Shown here one piece after another: positions 1 to 11,985 of a stretch of 32,895 nucleotides of DNA. The notes below the pieces were generated by a model. That model made no database searches. It saw only the letters and a program-made list of their open reading frames with translations, and was not told where the DNA came from. The position numbers and the translations under genes were made by a program. This DNA is from Nymphaea colorata (lineage: Eukaryota > Streptophyta > Magnoliopsida > Nymphaeales > Nymphaeaceae), in contig NW_022204920.1 of NCBI RefSeq assembly GCF_008831285.2, positions 1-32,895 of the forward strand, in the 5' to 3' direction. The first letter of the stretch is position 1. The number at the start of each line of letters is the position of its first letter.

Positions 1-97
1 CATTAACCGAATCCTACTTATGATGCTATGTATCATCATGTAATAAAATGGGTACATTAATAAATTAAATTCAGTACTCTCTCTCTCTGTCACATGT

Positions 98-391
98 ATG
101 CACACATGTATCCAGCAAGGTTATCTGAATATCTCGAGGAGCTCGAAAGAGCGGACGGAGAAGACGCATTTCGAAGTGCCGCAGCTGCTGTCGCAGGAGG
201 TAGACCACACGAAGCTCGCCAGACTGGGCATTCCCGGCGTGACTTCTCTGGAGCGCGTTTTGACTGGAGGCATTCAGAGTCGAGTAAGGTGGCATTGGAT
301 TGGGCACGTGTCTAGTATTTTTTATCGAATTTTCAGATTTTTGGACAATCTTGTGGAGAGATACGGAATTATAAGTGCCACAGGTTTCTAA
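98..391 (+). other. GC-richer patch with 97-codon open frame, unrecognised
   Basis: Positions 120-300 are clearly richer in G+C than the surrounding DNA and stay open on the + strand in two frames. The frame from 98 encodes a stretch including FEVPQLLSQEVDHTKLARLG, which looks protein-like, but I do not recognise a family. It sits just upstream of the copia gag start at 472. It could be a leader or captured host exon inside the retrotransposon, or a fragment of an older gene. I see no LTR end, no TGGTATCAGAGC-type primer binding site and no splice signals that would decide. A GA/CT microsatellite (77-88) precedes it. Treat it as a possible exon fragment, not a gene. Confidence 0.2.
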
Positions 392-471
392 AGGACCCTG
401 CGACCTCCTGCAACCGAGAGACTCACCTGCGACCCAGACTGTCTTGAGCTGGAATCCGCAGCGCCAATATC

Positions 472-2324
472 ATGGCCGATGCTGCTAGCCCAAGTCAAAG
501 AGAAGAAACATTCAAGTGAGCCAAGCCACCGAGCATAATACCCAGAAAATTACCTCCACCCCACTCAATGGTGCAAACTATTTGAGTTGGGAGAAGGCTG
601 CTCGCTGGTTCTTAGTGGAAGATCAAAGACATGATATATTAACGGGAAAATCAAAGCTCCAGCCACTACTGATCCCAACTATGATGAATGGGAATCAGAG
701 AATGACTTGGTTATGGCGTGGCTGCTCAACTCAACCATCAAACAAATCTGTTTACATATCAAGATACCGCGCACGGAATATAGGATGCTCTAAAAGAAGT
801 TCACAGTGAGCAACATAATCTTTCTCAAGTATACCAGATACAATGCGAGATTGCCAATCTCACCCTCCATGACCAAGATGTGCAGCGGTACATTGGGAGA
901 CTCAGGAGTCTACATAATGAGCTCCTCCAATATCGACCAGCGACCTCTGATCCAGTCATTTACAAACAGCATTTTGAAGAAGATCAAATCTTCAAGGTCC
1001 TCGTTGGATTGAGTAAGGACTATGAAGCCATAAGGACTCAAATCCTGAATATTATGCTGCTGTCAAAATTCAATGCAGTTTGTCAAATGATTCAGAGAGA
1101 GGTGTCAAGGCGAAGAGTCATGAGCGTCCCTCCTAAAATGGACTCCACAGAAGACTGCCAAGAAAGAATGGCGTGCCTTTCACAATCGGGCACTAATCAA
1201 GGCATGCAAAGGTACCACTCAAACACACAGAAAAATCACAGCAAACTTAAGTGTACTCACTACAGGAAATTGGGTCACACACGCGATCGCTGCTGGGAAC
1301 TTTTGGGGCGACCAGGGAAGGAAAAGGGATCTTCTTCAATCCCAGACAAAGACGTCAACCTTGCAAACTTTGTCACCAAAGATGACCTGGAAAAATTATT
1401 CCAGAAATTTTCTAAAGCAAATCTAGTATCTTCCCAACCAGTGGGCGACGTCTCAGAAGGTAAGTTATGTGCATTATTGACTGCCACTAAAAATAAATCC
1501 TGGATAGTTGATTCTGGTGCTACTGATCACATGACTAATGATCCCACAAGACTTGCCGATCTAAATAAGGATCTTCATCGTTCTGTTTTTCTGTTGATGG
1601 GTCATCTATGGTTGTTGCTGGCATTGGAAAAACATTATTCGAGAAAAATACTAGTTCCACTTTACTTGTTCCTAAGCTTGTTGTCAAGCTTATGTCTGTT
1701 AGCAAAATCACTCAAGATTATGATTGTCTGGTTGTTTTCTCCAAGAAGGATGCAACGTTTCAGGACCCAAGCACGAAGAAGGTGATTGGTAAGGGCCGAC
1801 GCCATGGTGACATCTACACTTTGGACACCGACAGGTTGAGTTTTTTCACCAAATCAAAATCAACTCAAAGGACGGACAATCAAATTTGACATGCTCGATC
1901 CGGACACATATATTAACTGAACCTCAGTCCCCTCACCACTGATGATAATAAAGCATGTACTGCATGCGAATTCAACAAATTCACACACCTCACCTTCCAG
2001 CCAATTCATGAAAGGTCTGAAAAAGCTTTCGATCTCTTTCACTCGGATGTTTGGGGACCAGCTCCAGAGGACTCTCACGCTGGTTTTAAGTTCTATGTCT
2101 CTTTCATTGATGATATGACTCATGTAACTTTGATTTATTTCTCAAAAATAAGAGTGAAGTGCCAAAAATTTTGAAGAATTCTATGCCCTCATTCTCCCTC
2201 AATATGGTGCTAAGATTAAAATGCTTCGCTTTGACAATTGTGGTGAATATGTGAATGATGCATTGAAAAACTTTATGAGGAAACATGGAATAGAGCCCCA
2301 ATATACCTGTGCCAGGACGCCTCA
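472..2324 (+). mobile_element. Ty1/copia retrotransposon relic, gag-protease-integrase, 3' truncated
   Basis: This is a degenerate copy of the copia polyprotein, which makes capsid, protease and integrase for reverse transcription and integration. The likely gag start is the ATG at 472 (MADAASPSQREETF), with a frameshift near 511. The N-terminal gag signature PLNGANYLSWEKAARWFLV starts near 552, and gag continues through NYDEWESENDLVMAWLLNS in a shifted frame. A zinc knuckle near 1254-1305 reads CTHYRKLGHTRDRCW, with Tyr replacing the second Cys of the CX2CX4HX4C pattern. The aspartic protease motif VDSGATDH is at 1507-1530. A frameshift follows near 1600. The integrase core shows HSDVWGPA (catalytic Asp 2046-2048) and LRFDNCGEY (second Asp 2233-2235). 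Sequence stops matching at TPHH near 2324, before the third catalytic residue (Glu), reverse transcriptase, RNase H and 3' LTR. No 5' LTR was seen. It is dead. Confidence 0.9.
880..1785 (+). pseudogene. Longest open piece of copia gag plus protease start (301 codons)
   Basis: This is the best-preserved reading frame of the copia relic. It begins inside gag (VQRYIGRLRSLHNELLQ, UBN2-type gag), continues through GLSKDYEAIRTQILN and the degenerate zinc knuckle, and reaches the protease DSGA motif at 1510-1521. After about residue 236 the frame is wrong: the true continuation (MVVAGIGKTLFEKNTSST, then LMSVSKITQDYDCLVVF) lies in another frame from 1608 to about 1860. This places a frameshift near 1590-1610. 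The Met at 880 is not the biological start; the protein should begin near 472. It has no independent function and belongs to the retrotransposon. Confidence 0.85.
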
Positions 2325-2424
2325 TCACAAATGAGCTTGTAGGTAAATGGAACACATATGATATTGATTTTAATTGTGTCATTATGGATATAAAAGTCTT
2401 GACCTAAATTATTATACAATTTGA

Positions 2425-4323
2425 TCTATAAACTAGTTGCTAAGTTGACGGCTGAGAGAATGAAGATTGTTTTAGCACAATTATTGGCTCAGAACAAGGG
2501 GCATCTGGTCTCTCTAGTAGATTTATTCACCAACCATGCACCTTGCACTCGAAGCGGTCAACTGCTTGGATAAGGGCATGTAAAACAATTTTTTCTCCTC
2601 AAATTAGATATTCGAAAAGCTTATGGCAAAGTGAGATGGTCTTTCCCGCACTTTGGTCTTTCTTTTTGGGATCCTGTGAAGATTGGGTGAGGAAAATTAT
2701 TACTTATGCTTCTACTGCTTCCTTAGTTGTCACCTATAAGAAGGGAGGGAACCACTTTTTGTTGCCATGGAGGCTGATGACAAGTGCACCCTCTCTCTCC
2801 ACTTTTGTTTACTATCATTGTGCTGTGGAAGTTTTATCTCAAAACCTCCAATGGCGAGTTTTATAGGGCATGAAGCCCCTAAAATGACTTTCTCAATTTA
2901 ATTCTTACCTGGGGCACTTCTTCTCTGCAAATGACGTCCTTTTCTTTTTTTGGGCTGTTGTGAAAATCCACTTCTTTGTTTAAACCAACTTTTACCTGAT
3001 TTCACTTCCAAAGCGGGTTTGACTATAAATTCATTTCATTTTAATGTTCTTGAGAACACAATGGTCATTGCAAACCGATTTCATTGACAGTTGTCTAAAC
3101 TTCCCCTAACTTATTTGGGTTACATTATTTGTTGGTACTCTCACCCCTGACTTATGTGAGAAGATTTGTAGATGGGTGGACCATCCACTTAGTTATATAA
3201 GAAGCATGTTCTGCAGCAAGTGGTGGGTTATTGGCTGAGAGCATTTAGACTTCCACTTATTGTACTGAACTTTGTAGATAAGAAATTCTCATTTTATTTG
3301 GGGGATTCTCATCATACTAGGAAACGTCACTTACTTAGTTGGAAGTCTACTTGCTCCGATACAAGAAGGTGGTCTTGGCCTTCTTGACATCACCAACTCC
3401 TTATGTGCTATTTTGATCAGACACCGATACTTGAATGGGAGCTTGTGAACACTGTAAAGTAACACTTATTTCTCTTGGATATGGAAAAGCTGCCTTTTGG
3501 GGACGAGAAAAAGTTTGTTACTTAATTTAGCGGTGTTTGGGTTACAATAAAGGTGAAAATTTGGTGTGAGGACTGGGGTGCTCATAATTTTGTTAACTTG
3601 AGATGAAATGGACATGAAATAAAAAACAAAAGACCCTAGATACAAGGGCGAAGCCAGCAACTTTTTTTAGGAAGGGTAGAATAGTATTTGCAAAAATATA
3701 CAAGTACTAAACAATATTTTTCAAAATTTTTACATAGCCCAAATTAATATTTTTTAAAAAATATAAGTATCATATTTTTTCCAAAATATGAGGGGGGGGG
3801 GGGGGGGGGGTCATGGCTAGAAGTGCATAACTCTATTCAAGAAGTTATCTCATGGTGGTTCAAATGGTCTTTCAAATAAATGGGTAACAATACACGGTGT
3901 TTATGCTTACATGTACTCTTTTGGAACATAAGGAAAGAAAGAAATTCTATTATGCATCATGCCAATTTGATTCTGAGTGGTCTCGAATGGAGAGTCTGCA
4001 ATGATTTAAAGGATATGATAGCTGGTATAAAGTGCAAACATCAAGAGGTGATCTTTCCTCCTTACTACATGGTTTCCCAGTTGATCTGTATGTGGGGAAA
4101 TGGTGTGCAGAAAATGGTTTTTTATAGCTGATGTATTTGCTGTCAACAATCGATTGCAATGAGGCTGCAATCCTTTTGTACAGTGAGGTTCGTTTTATGT
4201 CTATCTTCTTTTTGGTTATTTGTAGTTTCTATCTTTGTATTTGAGGTTTATGTCTCTCTTCTTTTTTGGTTTGTTCTAGCTCAGGTATCTTGTATTTTGT
4301 TATCTGTTATATTGTAATAAAAA
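2425..4323 (+). mobile_element. L1-type LINE ORF2 relic (reverse transcriptase, zf-RVT, 3' end), copy A
   Basis: A non-LTR retrotransposon pol fragment on the + strand. Translation in shifting frames gives the L1 RT order: IYKLVAKLTAERMKIVLAQLL (about 2428), FLLKLDIRKAYGKVRWSF (about 2593), GSCEDWVRKIITY, a degraded catalytic box SANDVLFFFWAV (2924-2959) where L1 elements have F/Y-A-D-D, and YLGYIICWY-like palm sequence. Then come FIWG and SPIQEGGLGLLDITNSL (zf-RVT type, near 3360) and the C-terminal LFWNIRKERNSIMHHANLI (3925-3980). The 3' end carries a T-rich tail and AATAAAAA at 4316. The N-terminal endonuclease domain and first half of the RT are missing, and there are many stops and frameshifts. 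It is non-functional. Confidence 0.88.
3646..3819 (+). mobile_element. MITE-like insertion with poly-G tract inside LINE, copy A
   Basis: An AT-rich interruption in the LINE C-terminal coding region. It starts GGGCGAAGCCAGCAA, contains stretches of A and T, and ends in an uninterrupted run of about 20 G (about 3791-3810) followed by TCATGGCTAG. The GAAGCCA start and TGGCT end look like decayed termini of the CAGTGGCGGAGCC class of plant MITEs, but the inverted repeat is too degraded to prove this. The same insertion sits at the same LINE position in copies B (19221-19390) and C (28959-29122). It therefore predates the duplication. Confidence 0.4.
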
Positions 4324-5272
4324 TGTTTGGGACGCCCAAACTCGTAGCAAGGACATTGCATTGCCAAGTAGGGCTGAACATGTGTCGAGCCCAAGCTTGT
4401 CCCTCTTGAGCTCGACTCCCTTAACTTGCTTAACTCATTTATATTGTAATAAAAATGTTCACGTCAACTCCACCCCCCCCCCCCCCCCCCCATTTTCTCC
4501 CTCTCTCTCTTCACAAGGACAAATTGTCAACGTGACAAATTGAAGAGAACATGTGGTGCCATTTGTATCTTTCTAAAAGCAATTCCATTCTCTCCCCAAC
4601 CTTGCGTGGCGTATGGCCGGTGAAAGAATGATACCCCATCGGATCAGATTTGAACTGAATGTATGGCATCACCCTATTCTATATATCAGAAGTTCACATA
4701 TTTAGATTTGATTTAAGATTTGAATATTAATGAAATAAAAGTTTGTGTGAATTAAATTTTTGAATTTATAGTCCAGATCCGATCTGATATCTAATTTTCA
4801 TTTTAACATGATCCATGTCTGAATCCATCCTTTAGTTATGCAATCAAATTCGGACCATATTTTGACATGTGAAGGACTGGGCATCTTTCAAATTGTTTGT
4901 ATATTAAATATACAAGGATATTTGTTTGAAATTGAACCTAAACACTTTTATTTTCCTTTCTAATTTAAACAGATATTAGATACATCGACATCCTTAGCTA
5001 TGCCCTTAAATAAAGATACTTTGTTCTCAGAAAACAAATAATCGAGAAGAGATTCATTGTCATTAAGTACTCTTAGGGGTTGTTTAACAACATGCATGAA
5101 CATTATTATGTGAGTGTTCGATGAAGGATAACACATAAATTTTAGTACTGTTTCATGAGGCCCTAATCTTTAGAGTGGATTTATTAGACACTCATATAGT
5201 ATCCCTGCAAACAAATGATACATTGACAGTGCACACTAAATTATTGTAAGTTCCAAAAATATTAAGGAAAAT
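4323..5272. repeat. Distal non-coding part of composite segment, copy A
   Basis: AT-rich sequence without a coding signal, homologous to 19927-21215 in copy B and, more weakly, to 21880-22650. It holds the C-run, a pyrimidine tract (4491-4511), a conserved stretch around GACAAATTGAAGAGAACATG, and many degenerate GGATTTGAAT-type words. Homology to copy B ends near 5272. From 5273 to 5640 I see only AT-rich DNA with no gene. Confidence 0.8.
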
Positions 5273-5657
5273 TAACTCTTTTGGAGGCTTGGATTTTTAT
5301 CAGCTCATGATTAATATAACTGGATGAAATGTTGGTGAGGGTTGTATCTTGACGTTCTCTGTTGATTTTCTAAAATAACACTCGTGGGTAGTAAACATTT
5401 ATGGTTGTGGAAACCATCTTGTGAGGGTTCAGTTTATATTTTTATAAATACTGCTATTGATAAAAACATACATACATGGAATCAAATCAATCAAGCTGGT
5501 CAATTCAGTAAAATTGGCTATTTTAACAATTCAATTGATTCAACTGTGAATCGGCAAAACACTATATAAAATTTACCTTTTTTAAAAATGATAATACCAA
5601 AAACATATATGAACAATTAAACATGAGTTCGTGTAGTGTGGTTGTTAAATTGGCCCG

Positions 5658-5709
5658 ATGGATACCAGATTCCAATGGATCTGAATCCCAGCGACATGCA
5701 AAAATAACA
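5658..5709. repeat. 52-bp block identical to 21480-21531
   Basis: A 52-bp stretch beginning ATGGATACCAGATTCCAATG and ending in AAAAATAACA is identical, base for base, to 21480-21531, while the sequences on both sides differ. Here it abuts the truncated end of the NB-ARC pseudogene. At the other site no NLR sequence follows. It marks a rearrangement breakpoint distal to composite copies A and B. Confidence 0.85.
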
Positions 5710-6857
5710 CACCACACTTCTTTACTATTCCCTCTCCAACAAATTTGATCTTATGCATCACCAAATCTTCTTCTGTTTGGCCCTCTCTTAAAACCTCCTT
5801 CACAAACAAGTACCAACTTTGGTGGAAACTAAATTCTTGTAATTCATGCATATAAAAAGTACCCATTCCCTCTGACACATATTTCTTTCTACTGGTAATC
5901 AAAATTTTGCTCCCGATTGCACCCGCCATCAATATTCCCCCTATCTCTTCCTCCCACCATTTTACTTCCCATACATCATCTAGGACCAACAATTTTTTTT
6001 CCTTTGAGAGCTCGTTCAGTAATTGTGTGCATAAGTCAGTCAAGGAACAATCAGTGTTTTCTGCAGAACCCTTGCACACTTCCCTTAGTCAAATCCTTAT
6101 GGTTTGGCCTTTCTGAAACACAAACCCACCACCTGCGTTCCATGAACTGTTGTTCAACTTCATTAATAGAAGTAGCACCCTTCTCAGTGTTACTACAAAA
6201 GTTATTCGTCAAGAGCATTTCTACTAACACCTTTTTATCATTCTGCCTGCCTATGGGCAGTTGTATACCTGTGTGACGGGTTGCCTCTTTGGGGTTGACA
6301 TGTTCACATTAAACAGGGTACCACCCCCTTTTGGTGTTGTTTTGAGCCTATCCACCATATCCCAATCTTTCTTTATTTTATCAAGCCTTTCATTGATTTT
6401 GATACCAAGTTTGTAACGAAAAGAAACTTTTTCTTAATAGGAAGAGAGCTCTGTGGTCAAAGACCACTTCCGTACCTGATCCCTCTTGCTGGCCTCAATT
6501 TTGCTTCGATATCCTTCGATGATGTCCTCGGCATCATAAAGAACATCCTTGAGCTCAAACTCTAGTTCTGTGTCGCACTCCTTGCTGAAAAAGGACTCGA
6601 TCAGCATCTTTGATGGCCTTTTGGAATATTTTCAGGATCGTTTGGAGCTTCTTCAGATCGTCTTTGGCATTCAAGATGTAGTCTTTTGTCTCTTTCAACA
6701 AATTGGTTGCAGTAAAAATGGCTGTTTGCACAAGAGCATCTATTACTGCCCCCATCTCCTGCAACGCCACTCCCACTTTCTCGGTAGATTGAAGGGCAGA
6801 GGAAGAGAAGCAATTTTCGGAAGGATGCGAAGAGCGGTAGAGCGCTGGTGGGTCCAT
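5700..6857 (-). pseudogene. CC-NB-ARC (NLR) resistance gene pseudogene, P-loop deleted, truncated
   Basis: Intact NLRs of this type are cytoplasmic immune receptors that bind ATP/ADP through the NB-ARC domain. Read on the - strand: the likely start is the Met at 6755-6753 (MGAVIDALVQTAIFTATNLL), with an in-frame Met upstream at 6857. A coiled-coil helix follows, then a frameshift near 6580, the EDVID-like motif LYDAEDIIEGY near 6530, a stop near 6437, and a further frameshift near 6290. The frame DKKVLVEMLLTNN runs directly into EVEQQFMERRWWVCVSE (RNBS-A-like, near 6120), with no GxGGxGKT P-loop between. After another frameshift near 6085 come kinase-2 LLVLDDVWE (5992-5966), GSKILITSRK (RNBS-B) and QSWYLFVKEVL (RNBS-C). 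Homology ends at IVKKCG, where GLPL should begin. No MHD or LRR follows. It cannot make a working receptor. Confidence 0.9.
6555..6857 (-). pseudogene. Coiled-coil (Rx-N type) N-terminal piece of the NLR pseudogene
   Basis: This is the best-preserved N-terminal frame of the NLR relic (100 codons to a stop). Residues 1-34 (MDPPALYRSS...) look unlike an Rx-N domain and may be upstream sequence. From residue 35 the pattern MGAVIDALVQTAIF, then KDDLKKLQTILKIFQKAIKDAD, fits the first helices of a CC domain. After FQQG the frame is lost; the correct continuation in the next frame is SKECDTELEFELKDVLYDAE. This shows a one-base shift near 6580. Confidence 0.8.
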
Positions 6858-6859
6858 TT

Positions 6860-8258
<1,399 letters not shown>

Positions 8259-8338
8259 CACAAAGACCCAGCCATCCACCTAGGGGCCCACATTCTTGTT
8301 TTTTAAATAAAAAGAGAAACACTAGATGCATGCTAGAC

Positions 8339-9111
8339 TAGGCCTGGGCATCGGGCTATGCCAGCCCGACCCAACAATTTTGTGCGGACAACTACCCGGG
8401 CTTGGACCCGCCCAGCCTGCTACCCAGCAGCCCAACTATTAACGGGTCAGGCCGGACCCGGTGCCGGGCCATGATAAGAGTGCATGAGGGCTGGCCCATT
8501 TTTGCTGCCTCCATGGCATCCTGCCAGACTGCCACTTCCTCCTGCACCTTTCCTCCACAGCTTCACGCTCCGATTGGATGGGCCAAACCCAACATGCTCT
8601 TCAACCACCGTCCTGCCTTCCCCATCTTACGAATGTCACCTGATTCAGCCCAACGGAGAACAATCATTCACGTCAAATTCATTCCAATGGTGAACAACCA
8701 TCCACAGAGAGAGAGAGAGAGGAGACCCGTGACAGTGGAATCGATGAGTCCTCAAGCCGAGCAGTAGTAGGATGACGACAAATGGTTTGGATATGGAACA
8801 ATAGGCAACAAATTGGTGATGGCATGGTAGGCACACGGCCACGCAAGCCGGGAGGTGCGATTATGGCGATGCAGCCAGGTGAGACGCCAATGGTGAAGGA
8901 AGAAAACAAAGACTAAAGCAAACTTTCAACTTTTGAAACTTTGAAACCATTACAAAGGAAACAGACCTCAAAATGTATTTAAAAATTAAAGATAAAAAAA
9001 TTGTTGGGCCTACCGGGCCCGTGACGGGCTGCATGTAATGTCGTAATGTCTGATATCCAGCCCGCAAAGTTACCGGGCCGGGCCGGGTCTGATCATGCAG
9101 GCCCATGCCTA
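8339..9111. mobile_element. Non-autonomous hAT-like DNA transposon, 773 bp
   Basis: The ends form an 11-bp inverted repeat: TAGGCCTGGGC at 8339-8349 and GCCCATGCCTA at 9101-9111 (reverse complement TAGGCATGGGC, one mismatch). The flanks are a probable 8-bp target duplication, TGCTAGAC (8331-8338) and TGCTCCAC (9112-9119), with two mismatches. The subterminal regions are rich in CCGGGCC/GGCCCGG words on both sides (8356-8475 and 9006-9088), as expected for transposase-binding repeats of hAT elements. A GA tract lies at 8707-8722. The interior has open frames but none resembles a transposase. It must have been mobilised by an element elsewhere. Confidence 0.8.
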
Positions 9112-9119
9112 TGCTCCAC

Positions 9120-10850
9120 TCCCTCAAGGGTGGCAATGTCTCCTCCTCCTCCTCTCCCCAACCCAACTTTCTCTTTTTGCTTCTTTTTTTCTTTTTTTCT
9201 TTTTTTGAGGTAGGGGAGGTGATTGCCTAATGCACTGCATGTGTCAGAAGCTGGAGCATTCGCAAACTTGTCAACAAATATTTTTGTTTCTTTACTATTG
9301 CCAAGTTCAGCCACTTCAGTTTTGATCTTTTGCATTTATTTTTTCATTATGAAATGTCAAAGGTGGTGGTTGGATGATTCAGTTATTTGGAGGTTGGCCT
9401 GATAATTCTCCACTATATATCTCTGCTTAGTTTCGTGTTAACGGGTGCAGTATTTGTTCAGGAGAATTCATCTATCCGGATTGGTGCAACATCTCATATT
9501 AATTTATTTGTTTGTCTTCAAATCATAACATAATCATTCATATAACAATTTGTTGAAACTGTAAGAACTAATTATTGATTTTTTGTATTTTTGTTGTAGT
9601 AAAAATTCTCTAGAAGCAACCTCATGTATGTATTCACATCTATTTTGAAGTAATGAATTTGAATGCACATTCATTACTCTGAAAAAGTTAGTTGATATGA
9701 AATAAGAAAAAAGTAACACTTCAACTAAAAAAATTGAATGGGATTTATATTTAAGAAATGACTTTTCATTGGGTTCGAATTTGGGTTCAGTTTTAACTAA
9801 ATATCCCATCATATTCCGATTCAGGTTTCCTTTTGAATTCAATTTCAAATGAATTACCATATACCCAATTTATACGTTTTGAATATCTTTGCATTCTTAA
9901 CATATCGTAATGTGGTTTTGGCTCTTGTATTTAAAAGTTGGATTCAGGTGTGGATGTAAATCTAAAATCAAATTTGAAATTTGAATTTAAATAAAATTTG
10001 AATGTGGATACGGCATGGATTTTTCTTCCTTCGTATTTAAATCCAAATTCGAATTGGAATTATGAATATCCGATAAATTTGATATGGTAACATGAGACTT
10101 TATTTGAATCCAATCCCTTAACATTCATGTGTTACTGCAATTTTTTTTTTCTTTTTCTCATTAACAAATTGTTTAGAGTCTCTGGTACTGAACCACATCG
10201 AGAAAGCTCCGCCAAAAATCCTATTGAAGCTGTCACATAGCTTTGTCGTTCATAAAAAATCCATAAACCTTCTGTTTTATTGTAAGACTTTTAATGCAGT
10301 TTGGCCAACAAAAGCTTACATGCTCATTCATTATCAAGGAAGGAAGTCAGATTCAAGATCGGTACCTTTTATCTGGTCAGGTTCAAGATTAATACATACC
10401 ATACTATTAGTTTTAGACCACTACTTTAGCCACCTTTGTATCCTTCTTCTCTTGATAAACCATTTATTTGTCATTATATTAGCAATCCCAAAAGAGTGAG
10501 TTTCCTTTAGAAATGCTCCTTCGACGAGACTGGAGTACAAGAGGAACAGGGGGGGACTTCCTTCATCTACTTCTAGAGTAGACGATTCTTCCTCATTATC
10601 TAGGCTTCATCTTATACCTAACGATGGGAGGGGCGTCTTCTCGTAATTCCCAAGGTTAGATAGGATGTCTTCTTTACTATTTACACATGCATACAAAGAT
10701 TTTTTTGATAGTTTCAAAAGCATTTAAAACTCTTGAAATTAAAGGCTTTGGAGACTTTGGTTAGACTATTTCTTTATGAGCTTAAGTTTCTCACTGACCT
10801 ACGACAAATGTAGTGAAGTTGTTATAACATTTAAATTATTTTCCAAACTC
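9120..10850. other. Gene-free AT-rich stretch with pyrimidine tract and degenerate repeats
   Basis: I see no coding gene. A pyrimidine-rich tract spans 9136-9206. From about 9760 to 10120 the DNA is made of degenerate AATTTGAAT/GGATTC words like those at 4640-4870, 13500-13860 and 23690-23890, probably decayed DNA-transposon sequence. The remaining short open frames have no recognisable motif. Confidence 0.5.
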
Positions 10851-11435
10851 GTTAATCCTAATTTCCATCCAGGAAAAAGGATTTAAAAACGCAAAATCTC
10901 TCTTTTAATCTTTCTATTTCTCTCTCCTATTGTTCTTTCTCTCTCTCTGATTTGTCATTCTTTTTAGATCTCTCCCTCTAAAATTTTTCTTTTCTCTCTC
11001 TCTCTCTCACTTCAGTTCTTTCTCTCCCTTTTTTAAAATCTCTTTCTTTCTCTCTCTTTATTTTACCTCTTTTTTATCTTTTATCTTTTTAAACCCCCTC
11101 TCTTTCTGTCTCTTTTAACCCCTTTTATACAAATGATGGGTAGGACAACAGTTGGGTTAGGCAGTGTATTACAGCCATGTCTTCAGTTTGATTCTTGGAG
11201 TGTGCTATCCTAATGGTATTGAGGAACAATGTTGATTTTGAGATTAGGGGTGCCATTATGAGTTCAACTGGACTGGTTCTTGTCTCCTCCCACACCCACC
11301 TTTTCTCCCCTCCTTTTAGATTTCTCTACTTTTACTCTCTCTCTCTCTCTATTTATATATTAAACAAAAAAAGCTCCCATTTTGCTTGGCCCAAAATCAT
11401 TCGACTTCACCAAGGCCAACATTAAGGTGCAATAC
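10850..11435 (+). repeat. Pyrimidine-rich dispersed repeat, copy 1 (pair with 26540-27145)
   Basis: It starts with GTTAATCCTAATTTCCATCC, followed by about 250 bp of CT-rich sequence (TCTCTCTC tracts and TTTTTAAAAT words). A unique core around 11150-11290 includes CTTCAGTTTGATTCTTGGAG, and a second CT tract and a tail follow (CACCAAGGCCAACATTAAGG at 11410-11429). The copy at 26540-27145 has the same order. Both carry a short related open frame, here VLRNNVDFEIRGAIM. The class of the element is unknown; I see no terminal repeats. Confidence 0.75.
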
Positions 11436-11985
11436 CAAAGATCCTTATCATTGGGACAACACTTAGACTCCCTAAAGTCTATTGACAGTGGCCCCTCGTT
11501 TTTTTTCAAGATAGTCAGTCATTTTTATTTGTTTTAAATTTTTAATGGCATCTCAACATTAATCATTCTTCTTACTTTAAAACATTAAAAAAATCAAATA
11601 CCAATAATTTTACAAATATGTCATATTGTTATAAGAGAAATTATCGCTATAGTGAGAATATAATATACATGATGGGTATTATTGAATGTCTTAGAATGAG
11701 AACGTAAATAATCAAATTGTTGAGAGATCAGTGAGTCCTTATGGTTTCTTATTTGTCTAATATGTGGCTTATAGCTAGAGTATTTCTTCTTTTTCAACAA
11801 AACCTGATTAGCTAAATTTAAATTTCATTTCACAAGGTAGAGTAGCTAAATTGCGTTTGATGTCCGTTTGTAATAACCTATACAAATTTGACCATTTGCA
11901 ATTCAATCTGTCCCCACATATCAAGACTGATGGGCCAACGAAAACCGAGTTAGAGGAGAAGAGGAAGGAGTTTCAACAGCTTCAG
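11436..11985. other. AT-rich spacer, nothing recognised
   Basis: Between the pyrimidine-rich repeat and the 115-bp tandem array I see no motif, domain or repeat. An open frame starting at 11851 continues into the array and is not recognised. Confidence 0.5.

Larger units (their letters stand above)
2320..5272 (+). repeat. Composite duplicated segment, copy A
   Basis: First of three long direct copies of one block (B at 14105-15308/18974-21215, C at 27470-30207), strongly similar by eye over most of their length. Copy A begins inside the zinc-finger-like leader at the junction with copia integrase (2324). It then carries the LINE relic, the poly-G insertion (3646-3819), the LINE 3' end (AATAAAAA at 4316-4323) and a distal non-coding part to about 5272, where similarity to copy B ends. 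Relative to B and C it has lost about 500 bp between 4410 and 4475 and lacks their 31-bp tandem duplication. A run of about 20 C lies near 4471-4490. Confidence 0.9.

Noticed and set aside
5077-5216. Harbinger-type MITE (GGGGTTGTTTAACAACATG to CCCTGCAAACAAATGATAC)
   Set aside because: The ends resemble each other only loosely, no TTA/TAA duplication is clear, and the same sequence is simply part of the composite segment in copy B.
5907-6276. Plus-strand open frames opposite the NB-ARC relic
   Set aside because: The minus strand carries clear NB-ARC motifs in order; the plus frames are shadows.
8402-8767. 121-codon open frame inside the hAT-like element
   Set aside because: No similarity to a transposase, and it crosses a GA microsatellite; most likely chance in GC-richer DNA.
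9534-9860. 108-codon minus-strand open frame
   Set aside because: AT-rich, Ser/Phe/Asn-biased, no motif, overlaps degenerate MITE-like words.
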